From assembly GCA_043228905.1 (NCBI GenBank), contig JBHGNT010000009.1, forward strand, positions 10,540,001-10,604,000: a DNA stretch of 64,000 bases, read 5' to 3'. Position 1 is the first letter of the stretch, and every line of letters begins with the position of its first letter. The stretch comes from Azolla caroliniana. Lineage: Eukaryota; Polypodiophyta. Both the position numbers and the translations under genes were made by a program. This document shows positions 56,878 through 64,000 of the stretch, piece after piece. Under the pieces are notes generated by a model. It was given only the letters and a program-made list of their open reading frames with translations. It did not search any database and was not told the origin of the DNA.

Positions 56878-57597
56878 TGTCGTGAAGAAAACCGTCCATA
56901 GGCGGAATCGGCGCACCTAGGCGTGGGAACCGGTTCTTCACGCGCGCAAGCTCCAAGTTGTACGAAGAAGCGAGTTAGGAGGATAATCGGCAGGAACGGG
57001 CCCTAACATAGGTGGAGACAAAGACCGCGCGAACAGTCTTTTCGGTCGCGCGCGCGAGCTAAAGGACGGCCTGCTCGTCGGGCTATATAAGAGCAGGAAA
57101 GAGCTGTTGCAGGGGGATATATCGCGCGGAGAGGACGAAGTGCTGTCGGACCGTTTCTGGACGCTTCTCTCTCTCTGTTTCCTTCCTTCTTGAGCTCCAT
57201 AGCTTTCTGTGCAGGGTTCCGAGGAGGCTCGCGCTGTTTCGAGGAACGCCCGAGTGCTTCCGGCAGCACCTCCAACCTGCTAACCCCCTTGCCCTGTTTT
57301 GTGCGTCGAAGCGAGCAGGCATCAGCATCTGTTCGCCGGCCTGTTCGGTTGTAACCAACCTGTGCCCCATCGAGGGTTGTAGTAGTGTTAGCCATTTTCT
57401 TAATATACATATTAAGTCATTCGCATCTGTCTGTGTCGGTGTCTGTTCGCGTTCTCCGTGCTGAAGGGCCGTGTCCCTGTGTATCCCCGGTCCTGCGTAG
57501 CCGGTTCTCTCTCTTTCTCCTCCCTCGCTTGCTCTTTGGTTCGAGACCCCCGCGGTCCCGCCTCGATTCCACACGCACTTGCGTAATATCTCGACAT
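56878..57597 (+). mobile_element. 5' LTR of the young Ty3-like element
   Basis: 720 bp, TGTCGTGAAG to ATCTCGACA, a 5-bp terminal inverted repeat TGTCG/CGACA. A TATA box GCTATATAAG lies at 57083-57092. The U5 end carries GACCCCCGCGGTC (57546-57558), also found in its relatives. Confidence 0.95.
57083..57092 (+). promoter_or_regulatory. Likely TATA box of the 5' LTR promoter
   Basis: CTATATAAG in a GC-rich setting, 205 bp into the LTR. The same site is at 63517-63526 in the 3' LTR. Transcription would start about 30 bp downstream and give an R-U5 of about 480 bp. Confidence 0.75.
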
Positions 57598-57600
57598 CTT

Positions 57601-57618
57601 TGGTGAACCCGACGTGAA
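57601..57618 (+). other. Primer-binding site
   Basis: TGGTGAACCCGACGTGAA begins three bases after the LTR end and starts with TGG, the complement of a tRNA CCA end. The same sequence serves the non-autonomous relative at 49308-49327 (minus). I do not assign the tRNA. Confidence 0.8.
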
Positions 57619-57640
57619 AGAGGCGGCAGAAGAGCAGAAG

Positions 57641-59767
57641 ATGAGGGGGTCGGATCTTGCAGAAGCCATGGCTTCGGCCGTGGATCGGATTGTAAACGCG
57701 CGCGAGGGCACCGGTGCCCTCGACAGAGCTATTGAGGCGGTCGTCGGCACGATCGGCCGGTTCGATGGGAGGGATGCCACGAAGTATCTGGCGTCCTACG
57801 GTGCAGAAATGTTGATGCGGGACATTCCGGAAGAAAGGCGTCTTGCCGGATTTCCCCGAGTGGCAATGCCGAGCATCCATGCGGAGGTGCTCGAGGTGCG
57901 GGCGGAGAGCCGTACCTGGGAGGAGTTCGAAGGCCGGCTCCTAGAGAAATACGGGCTGGACGACGCGCTCCGGCTTTCGAAGCGAAGGTTCATGGAATGG
58001 GTGGAGTCCCCGGGGAAGGGAAGAAACGCGTCGGCACTCCTCCGGGAGTTTGAGGAAAACTTTGCGCGCCTTTCGGCGCTCGACCGAACCATCCTGGACA
58101 CGAGCCGGGTCTTGCTGTTTGTCAAGTCGGTCGACGAGCGGGATCGGGAGCAAGTGGGCCTCTTGCTGGAAACCGAAGACGGGCTCACTACCGACTGGGC
58201 GGCTGTCAAGAAGGTCTGTGGCCGTTTCGACAAACGGCGAGAATGGGCGGATAACGGGGTAACCGGGTCGGGCTCGGTCGCAGCAAGGAAGCTCGAACCA
58301 GCGCCACAGGTGCGAAAGGAAGAGACCCGAGAGTGGTTGGAAACCGGTTCGGCTTCGACCGGCGTAGTCAGAGGCTTGACCGGCGGAGCGGCGCTGGAGG
58401 AATTGACGAGGGCGATAAAGGACCTCCAAATCGCGCAAGCCCGAAGGGAAGGTGGCGAACCGGCTCGTGACCGACGGCCGGCGGCAGGAAACAAGTGCAT
58501 GTGGTGCGATGAAGTCGGCCACATTCGGAAGGACTGCGGCGACTTCGCGGAGGCGCTGAGGAACAGGGTGGTGTACCTGTGGGAAGGACGGGTGCATGCC
58601 AGCGACACCCGAAGGGCCCTGAGCCGAAACGACGGGCGAGGTGGTATGAAAAGGTTGATGGAAGAGGCGGCGGCCCGACACGCGGAAACCGTCCACTACT
58701 CGGCGTCGGCCGGCATTCGAGTCGGGGGCGGCGAGGCCCGAAGGGAAAGCAAAACCGGGTTCTGGCCGACGATGCTGGAAGGCCTTGCCGGTGCAAGGCT
58801 TAAAAGGGAGGAATTGGACCATGCGGAGAAACGGGTACGGGAGATGACCGGGTGGAGCGACCCTGTCGAGGAAAAGACGGGCTTCGTGGAAGCCGCTTGC
58901 CAGAACCACGAGGCCCTGGTAGAAGAGAAGCGGGTGGGGAAACCCGAGACGACCGGGCCCTCACAACGATACGAGACCCGGTCCGGGCCACGACGGGACG
59001 AAGCCGGCGGGGCCGGTACGCAAGATAAACCCCAGAAGGGCGGGTACCGTCTGGGGACGGAGATAGAAAGGACCACGGACTTACGAAAGGTCCTGGAGGA
59101 GCGGATCCTCGACAGTAAGGTGGAGTTGTCGTTACGAGAGGTGCTGGGAATCGCCAAGAAGGAGTTCCACGACTCCATCGTGGACTTGGTGAAACGGAAG
59201 AGGCTGTCAACGGAGACAGAACCGGAAAGACCGGTGGAAGTGCGGACGACGCACCTAGACGACATGGCGTTGGGAGACGAGTGGGCGGAAAGCCACTATT
59301 CGAGACCACACTGGGCCCGAGCGACCACGGAAACCCCGGTGAAGATCGGCGATGTCCAGGAACCGTCGATAGCTTTGGTGGACCATGGATCGGAGATCAA
59401 TTTGATGTCCATGGACTTCTATAAGAAGGGCAAATGGCCGATCAACACCAAGCACGGGTGGAAAATAAGGGCAGCAACGCGCGCCACCGAGGAACTGCAC
59501 GGGGCCTGTCCGAATGTGCGAGTCAAGATCGGCGACGTCGAGATTGACCAGCACTTCTTCGTGCAGGAGACGTCTTCGCATCCGGTCATACTGGGAGAGC
59601 CGTACATCACGGCGGCGCGAATGGAGACCAAGGTGCTGGACAATGGTTCGGCCTACGCGAGGGTCAAAAGCCAAGACGGGCGCCATTCGGTCCAGTTTCT
59701 GACGGTACGGCCGAACCACGAACGTAACCGCGATTCCCTCGGTTCCGAAACCCGAGAGGATTTTTAG
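57641..59767 (+). CDS. gag: Gag-protease polyprotein of the young Ty3-like element (708 aa)
   Basis: The first ATG is at 57641; the frame is open from within the primer site, but there without ATG. Residues about 25-200 are the capsid region (VVGTIGRFDGRDATKYLASY, EEFEGRLLEKYGLDDALRLS, LREFEENFARLSALDRTILD). A CCHC zinc knuckle CMWCDEVGHIRKDC starts at residue 286. A long charged region follows. The protease domain is near residues 560-680 with ALVDHGSEINLMSMDFY (Asp at 581) and HPVILGEPYITAARM. The active site has DHG where retropepsins have DTG or DSG. Gag packages the RNA, and protease cuts the polyproteins. The stop TAG is at 59765-59767. Pol follows in the -1 frame. Confidence 0.92.
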   Translation: MRGSDLAEAMASAVDRIVNAREGTGALDRAIEAVVGTIGRFDGRDATKYLASYGAEMLMRDIPEERRLAGFPRVAMPSIHAEVLEVRAESRTWEEFEGRLLEKYGLDDALRLSKRRFMEWVESPGKGRNASALLREFEENFARLSALDRTILDTSRVLLFVKSVDERDREQVGLLLETEDGLTTDWAAVKKVCGRFDKRREWADNGVTGSGSVAARKLEPAPQVRKEETREWLETGSASTGVVRGLTGGAALEELTRAIKDLQIAQARREGGEPARDRRPAAGNKCMWCDEVGHIRKDCGDFAEALRNRVVYLWEGRVHASDTRRALSRNDGRGGMKRLMEEAAARHAETVHYSASAGIRVGGGEARRESKTGFWPTMLEGLAGARLKREELDHAEKRVREMTGWSDPVEEKTGFVEAACQNHEALVEEKRVGKPETTGPSQRYETRSGPRRDEAGGAGTQDKPQKGGYRLGTEIERTTDLRKVLEERILDSKVELSLREVLGIAKKEFHDSIVDLVKRKRLSTETEPERPVEVRTTHLDDMALGDEWAESHYSRPHWARATTETPVKIGDVQEPSIALVDHGSEINLMSMDFYKKGKWPINTKHGWKIRAATRATEELHGACPNVRVKIGDVEIDQHFFVQETSSHPVILGEPYITAARMETKVLDNGSAYARVKSQDGRHSVQFLTVRPNHERNRDSLGSETREDF

Positions 59768-62700
59768 AGAGGACTGCCAAGGCGTGGGGCCGCGACAGTC
59801 CGGATGCTCGGGAAAAACCCCACATCTGTACGATAAAACCGTGTACAATAGGTAGGAAATTTTGCTTCTCCGACAGCGGAGCATGTACGATGGTCGGCAT
59901 CACCGGCCGAGAGAAAACAAAGACGGAGGGGAAACTTCGGGCGTGCGGTGTTCTCGGCCCTGACGAAGGAATCAACGGAGCCGTGGAGGCAGTCTCCTTC
60001 GACGACACCTTGGGAATGCTGGGGAAGGTAGTCGAAGAAGACCTTAACGAAGACCGGACGATAACGGTATGTTCCGAAGAAATGTACGAAGTCATCGCGG
60101 ACTTCGGTCGAGGGCTCGAGTCGGAACGGACGGCCCGAGTGAGCATCAAGTACAAGACGGTGGACCGGAAGGTGAGGCCAGTTGCGGCGCCCTTACCGGA
60201 GGGCAGTGAATCCCGAATCAAAGGGGTTGCATCGGACCCCAGCTTACGGGATCCGGCCTGCATAGGACACACCTTCACCAACGAGACGCTCCGCGAGCTG
60301 AAGATCGGTGGGGGCGGGTTCCTACTACCGGTGGAGGAAGACCGGTTTCGGAGGATGCTCGGAAGGCACGGAAAAGCCTTCACATTCTCACCGGAGGAAA
60401 TCGGGTGCGTAGACCCGACGATCGTAGAGCCGATGGTGATATTCACGGTACCGCATGTACCGTGGAATCTCAAGCCAATTCCGGTTCCGAGAGCTCACAT
60501 CCCGAAGTTGATGGAGCTGTTGAAGCAGAAAGTTGATATGGGCATTCTCGAGCCGTCGAGCGCCCCGTACTCGAACCGGTGGTTTACCGTACCAAAGAAA
60601 AACGGATCATTGCGCTTCATTCAGGACCTGCAACCGGTCAATAGGGTGACCATTCGGAACGCAGGGATCGGACCGACCATAGATGAGTTCGCGGAGGCCT
60701 TCGCCGGAAGGTCGATTTACTCGGTCGGTGATCTATATTCAGGGTACGACCAGTTCCAGCTAGCCGTGGAGAGCAGAGACATTACGACGATGCGAACTCC
60801 CCTCGGCCTAGTGCGGATGTGTACGCTGCCGCAAGGAGGGACCAACTCGGTGGCCCACATGGTGAATGCAATGAACAAGGTGCTGAGGGACTGCATCCCG
60901 GACATCACCATGCCGTTTCTAGACGACATCCCGATCAAGGGATGCCCGGTAGAAGAGAAGGACGAGACGATCGGGCCGGACGGATGCCGGCGATTCGTGG
61001 TAACGCACATCGACGACTGCGAGAAGGTGCTGCAAAGGCTAGAGGATGCGAGGCTCACCTTCTCGGGGGAGAAGTCAGCCTTCGGGCAGTCGGAAATCAT
61101 GGTGGTCGGACATTTATGTGGACCATATGGCCGGAGACCGTCTCCGGCAAAGATAGAAGCCATCTCCGCGATGAAGCCTGATTGCAGCTCGGTCACGGAA
61201 GTACGAAGATTCTTGGGGGCATGCGCCTTCTACCACATATGGATCCCGCATTACGCGCACGTCGCGGAGCCGCTATACGGATTATTGAGGAAAGGGCAAA
61301 GATTCGAATGGCTAGACAAGCACACGGAGTCGGTCCGGAAGCTGAAGGAGGCTCTTTCGGCAGCACCGGCGCTCCGAAAGGCCGTCTACAGGAAGGGCAC
61401 CCCAGTGTACATAACGGTTGACACGAGTCCGACCGGAATCGGGTGGGTCGTCAACCAAGAAGATGAGGATGGCAATCGGTTTCCGATCCGATTCGGTGCG
61501 AAGGTCCTCAGCGAACGGCAGCGAGGATACGCCCAGGTTAAACGCGAACTCTGGGGTATCGTTTCGGCGGTGAAGGCCGACAAGGACTATCTGATCGGGA
61601 CGGAGGTAATCATAGAGACGGATTGCATGCCGATTCTCGGCATGGTTTCCGGATGTGTGACGCCGGACCTGGCAATGCTCAGGTGGATAGCGTACATCAA
61701 GTCCCTAGACCCGGTAATACGACACATTTCCGGGAAAGACAACGCCATGGCCGACATGCTTTCAAGGGCGAGATTCGATGACGAGGGCGGCATGATTTCG
61801 GAGGACGAAGAGGTCGGCGTGGACTTCTTCGAGACTGCGTATGTAACAACCGACGGGACAAGCACTCCGGCACTTAACGACTTCGACGCGAGCAAGTACG
61901 ACTGGCTGCAGATCGGTGGGTTTTTGAAGACAATGACGCCCGATGCGTCATGGACGAAGGACGAGGCCAACCGGATCCGGAAGAAAGCGTACCGGTTCTT
62001 TCTCCGGGATGGCTATCTATGGAAGCACCCGAAGAAGAGGGACGGCGCTCCGCTCCGGGTAGTGGCGATGAAGGAAGAACAGGAGGAGCTGCTGATGGCT
62101 TACCACGACAGCCCTTGGGCTGGACACCGCGGAACATGGGCTACGTTTGAGAAACTGAAGGAGAAGTATTGGTGGCCGGGGCAGTACCAGGACGTGCATC
62201 GGTTCGTGACAACTTGCGAGAGCTGCCAGATGCACTCCATAGTCCGACATCGAGACGAGCTTCACCCTACGTACCCTCCGGCCATCCATTTCAAATGGAT
62301 GGTAGATCTGGTAACGATGCCAATGGGAGTAGGACAGATGCGGTACCTGGTCCTAGCGCGGGAGGATCTGACGAACCAGGTGGAAGGCCGGGCCCTTCCG
62401 AACAAAACGACCGCGGCCGTATGCCGGTTCCTAATCGAGGACGTGATATGCCGGTACGGGTGCGTCGGGAAGATCGTGGCTGACCGAGGGGAGTTGGACG
62501 CCGAAGAAGCCGCGGAGCTGTTCGACCGGCTGGGAGTCAAGCTCTCGCTCACCACTGCGTACAATCCGGAGGCGAATGGAAAGGTGGAGCGAGGACACGG
62601 ACCGATCGTCAAGGCGTTGGTTCGGGCATGCGGAGGCCGAGTCGGTGACTGGCCGCGGCTGCTACCTTATGCTTTGTGGGCAGACCGGACCACGCACAGT

Positions 62701-63240
62701 TCGGTAACCGGGTACATGCCGACAGAGCTCATGTTCGGCCAGAAGCCGATCATGCCGATGGAACGGACGATCTCCTCGTGGGCAACGGTCGACTGGAGGG
62801 ACGAGATGAGCCGGGAGGAGTTGTTGGCCGCGCGCATACGACAGCTCGAGCGGAGACCGGAGGACGTGGAACTGGCTACGGAGAAGCTCCGAGTGGCGAG
62901 GAAAAAGAACAAAGCCAGGTTCGACCGAACGCACCGGCTCCGACCGAAGAAAATCGAAGAAGGTGACTGGGTGCTCGTCTACGATAGCAGCCTCGACAAC
63001 CAGCACCGAGCTACACGGAAGTTCGCACGAAGGTGGTTCGGGCCTTACGTGGTACAGAGCGCCAATGACAACGGGACATACCACCTGGCGGAACTCGACG
63101 GCACGAGAATGACGATACCGGTTGCAGGGAAGCGGATCAAAGCGTTCAAGAAGCGACACGACGACGAGCCAGACCCGGCTCTCCTGGTCGGCAGTGACGA
63201 ACGATCCGAAAACGAGGAAGAACCGACGGGCGAGGAATGA
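59728..63240 (+). CDS. pol: Pol polyprotein: reverse transcriptase, RNase H, integrase (1116 aa from ATG 59890)
   Basis: The frame opens at 59728 and overlaps gag by 40 nt in the -1 register; the first ATG is 59890. RT spans residues about 190-400: PYSNRWFTVPKKNGSLRFIQ, SVGDLYSGYDQFQLAVESRD, and the catalytic box MPFLDDIPIKG (Asp 345, 346). FLDD stands where Ty3 elements have YxDD. RNase H: VYITVDTSPTGIGWVV, VIIETDCMPILG, DNAMADMLSRARF. Integrase: zinc-binding HDSPWAGH and CESCQMHS, then Asp 806 (MVDLVTMP), Asp 865 (IVADRGELDAEE) and Glu 900 (NGKVERGHGP), followed by a GPY/F module (RRWFGPYVVQSANDNGTYHL). The C-terminus is acidic with no chromodomain. It acts in cytoplasmic particles and then in the nucleus. 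Expression needs -1 frameshifting or a separate start. Confidence 0.93.
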   Translation, partial: PRFPRFRNPRGFLERTAKAWGRDSPDAREKPHICTIKPCTIGRKFCFSDSGACTMVGITGREKTKTEGKLRACGVLGPDEGINGAVEAVSFDDTLGMLGKVVEEDLNEDRTITVCSEEMYEVIADFGRGLESERTARVSIKYKTVDRKVRPVAAPLPEGSESRIKGVASDPSLRDPACIGHTFTNETLRELKIGGGGFLLPVEEDRFRRMLGRHGKAFTFSPEEIGCVDPTIVEPMVIFTVPHVPWNLKPIPVPRAHIPKLMELLKQKVDMGILEPSSAPYSNRWFTVPKKNGSLRFIQDLQPVNRVTIRNAGIGPTIDEFAEAFAGRSIYSVGDLYSGYDQFQLAVESRDITTMRTPLGLVRMCTLPQGGTNSVAHMVNAMNKVLRDCIPDITMPFLDDIPIKGCPVEEKDETIGPDGCRRFVVTHIDDCEKVLQRLEDARLTFSGEKSAFGQSEIMVVGHLCGPYGRRPSPAKIEAISAMKPDCSSVTEVRRFLGACAFYHIWIPHYAHVAEPLYGLLRKGQRFEWLDKHTESVRKLKEALSAAPALRKAVYRKGTPVYITVDTSPTGIGWVVNQEDEDGNRFPIRFGAKVLSERQRGYAQVKRELWGIVSAVKADKDYLIGTEVIIETDCMPILGMVSGCVTPDLAMLRWIAYIKSLDPVIRHISGKDNAMADMLSRARFDDEGGMISEDEEVGVDFFETAYVTTDGTSTPALNDFDASKYDWLQIGGFLKTMTPDASWTKDEANRIRKKAYRFFLRDGYLWKHPKKRDGAPLRVVAMKEEQEELLMAYHDSPWAGHRGTWATFEKLKEKYWWPGQYQDVHRFVTTCESCQMHSIVRHRDELHPTYPPAIHFKWMVDLVTMPMGVGQMRYLVLAREDLTNQVEGRALPNKTTAAVCRFLIEDVICRYGCVGKIVADRGELDAEEAAELFDRLGVKLSLTTAYNPEANGKVERGHGPIVKALVRACGGRVGDWPRLLPYALWADRTTHSSVTGYMPTELMFGQKPIMPMERTISSWATVDWRDEMSREELLAARIRQLERRPEDVELATEKLRVARKKNKARFDRTHRLRPKKIEEGDWVLVYDSSLDNQHRATRKFARRWFGPYVVQSANDNGTYHLAELDGTRMTIPVAGKRIKAFKKRHDDEPDPALLVGSDERSENEEEPTGEE

Positions 63241-63298
63241 AGACGGGCCGGTTTTCTCAGTCCCAACTCTCTTGGCGCATACCGGAGGATGCGCGGTT

Positions 63299-63311
63299 AG
63301 GTGGGGGCGGA
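63299..63311 (+). other. Polypurine tract
   Basis: AGGTGGGGGCGGA directly precedes the 3' LTR. The non-autonomous relative has GTGGGGGCGGA in the same place (45656-45666, minus). It primes plus-strand DNA synthesis. Confidence 0.88.
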
Positions 63312-64000
63312 TGTCGTGAAGAAAACCGTCCATAGGCGGAATCGGCGCACCTAGGCGTGGGAACCGGTTCTTCACGCGCGCAAGCTCCAAGTTGTACGAA
63401 GAAGCGAGTTAGGAGGATAATCGGCAGGAACGGGCCCTAACATAGGTGGAGACAAAGACCGCGCGAACAGTCTTTTCGGTCGCGCGCGCGAGCTAAAGGA
63501 CGGCCTGCTCGTCGGGCTATATAAGAGCAGGAAAGAGCTGTTGCAGGGGGATATATCGCGCGGAGAGGACGAAGTGCTGTCGGACCGTTTCTGGACGCTT
63601 CTCTCTCTCTGTTTCCTTCCTTCTTGAGCTCCATAGCTTTCTGTGCAGGGTTCCGAGGAGGCTCGCGCTGTTTCGAGGAACGCCCGAGTGCTTCCGGCAG
63701 CACCTCCAACCTGCTAACCCCCTTGCCCTGTTTTGTGCGTCGAAGCGAGCAGGCATCGGCATCTGTTCGCCGGCCTGTTCGGTTGTAACCAACCTGTGCC
63801 CCATCGAGGGTTGTAGTAGTGTTAGCCATTTTCTTAATATACATATTAAGTCATTCGCATCTGTCTGTGTCGGTGTCTGTTCGCGTTCTCCGTGCTGAAG
63901 GGCCGTGTCCCTGTGTATCCCCGGTCCTGCGTAGCCGGTTCTCTCTCTTTCTCCTCCCTCGCTTGCTCTTTGGTTCGAGACCCCCGCGGTCCCGCCTCGA
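63312..64000 (+). mobile_element. 3' LTR of the young Ty3-like element (last 31 bp outside the window)
   Basis: Identical to 56878-57566 except one base (63758). TATA box at 63517-63526. Confidence 0.95.

Larger units (their letters stand above)
56878..64000 (+). mobile_element. Young, apparently complete Ty3-like element (3' LTR cut by the window edge)
   Basis: 5' LTR 56878-57597, primer site, gag-protease ORF, pol ORF, purine tract and 3' LTR from 63312. Aligned by eye over 689 bp, the LTRs differ only at 57324 (A) versus 63758 (G). ACGT precedes the 5' LTR (56874-56877). The far flank is outside the window, so the target duplication cannot be checked. The interior is GC-rich in contrast to the AT-rich surroundings. 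Both ORFs are free of stops. Lack of a chromodomain, the FLDD box and the DHG protease separate it from the chromoviruses in this window. Confidence 0.93.

Noticed and set aside
57083-57880. Minus-strand open frames over LTR and gag, including a 135-codon frame repeated in both LTRs
   Set aside because: They are repeated only because the LTR is repeated, and are antisense shadows of GC-rich sequence. Similar shadows lie opposite gag and pol (57796-58909, 59255-60473, 62662-63390).

Overview
The window is nuclear DNA of a land plant. Two intron-bearing plant genes are intact: a TOM20 mitochondrial import receptor (26099-29231) and a SWEET sugar transporter (35684-37143). Almost everything else is transposable-element DNA: Ty1/copia and Ty3 LTR elements, LINE-like remnants, tRNA-derived short sequences, microsatellites and minisatellites. 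The species cannot be fixed from the sequence. The Ty3 pol at the right end and one LINE-like reading frame remind me of elements described in fungi and in early-diverging land plants, but that is recollection and not a search result.

Layout. 1-3239: pieces of plus-strand copia elements, one split by a perfect solo LTR (1642-2096). 3240-10442: an LTR fragment, an unassigned repeat-rich stretch, a decayed minus-strand gene fragment, a Ulp1-type protease pseudogene, a 64-bp minisatellite and two LTR remnants. 10443-24485: a minus-strand Ty3 chromovirus with a 5-bp target duplication. It is interrupted by a full-length minus-strand copia (12427-18419), which itself carries a related solo LTR in its integrase (15587-16223). 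Its leader holds a LINE-like reading frame cut by a 1.5-kb solo LTR (22207-23712). 24491-44480: LINE remnants, the two host genes, a decayed copia, an interstitial telomere-like tract and an array of about 16 palindromes (39120-41060). 45009-54224: a three-level nest, with a copia solo LTR holding a minus-strand non-autonomous Ty3 relative, which holds a deleted chromovirus. 54793-56877: copia LTRs and a copia 3' end. 56878 to the window edge: a very young, apparently complete Ty3 element.

The most unusual material is one Ty3-like family seen four times (3240, 22207, 45119, 56878). LTRs run TGTCR...YGACA. Where both flanks are visible the target duplication is 4 bp, and every insertion point reads RCGT. 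The autonomous member (56878-64000+) has gag-protease and pol in two overlapping frames, an FLDD instead of YxDD reverse-transcriptase box and DHG instead of D[ST]G in the protease. Its LTRs differ at one position in 689. The member at 45119 shares primer-binding site, polypurine tract and gag but has no pol, so it looks like a partner moved in trans. The second notable feature is the palindrome array, whose best member is a perfect 49-bp palindrome in AT-rich DNA.

The elements are old and broken except the last one, so the only functional genes I would propose are TOM20, SWEET and the gag/pol of the terminal element.
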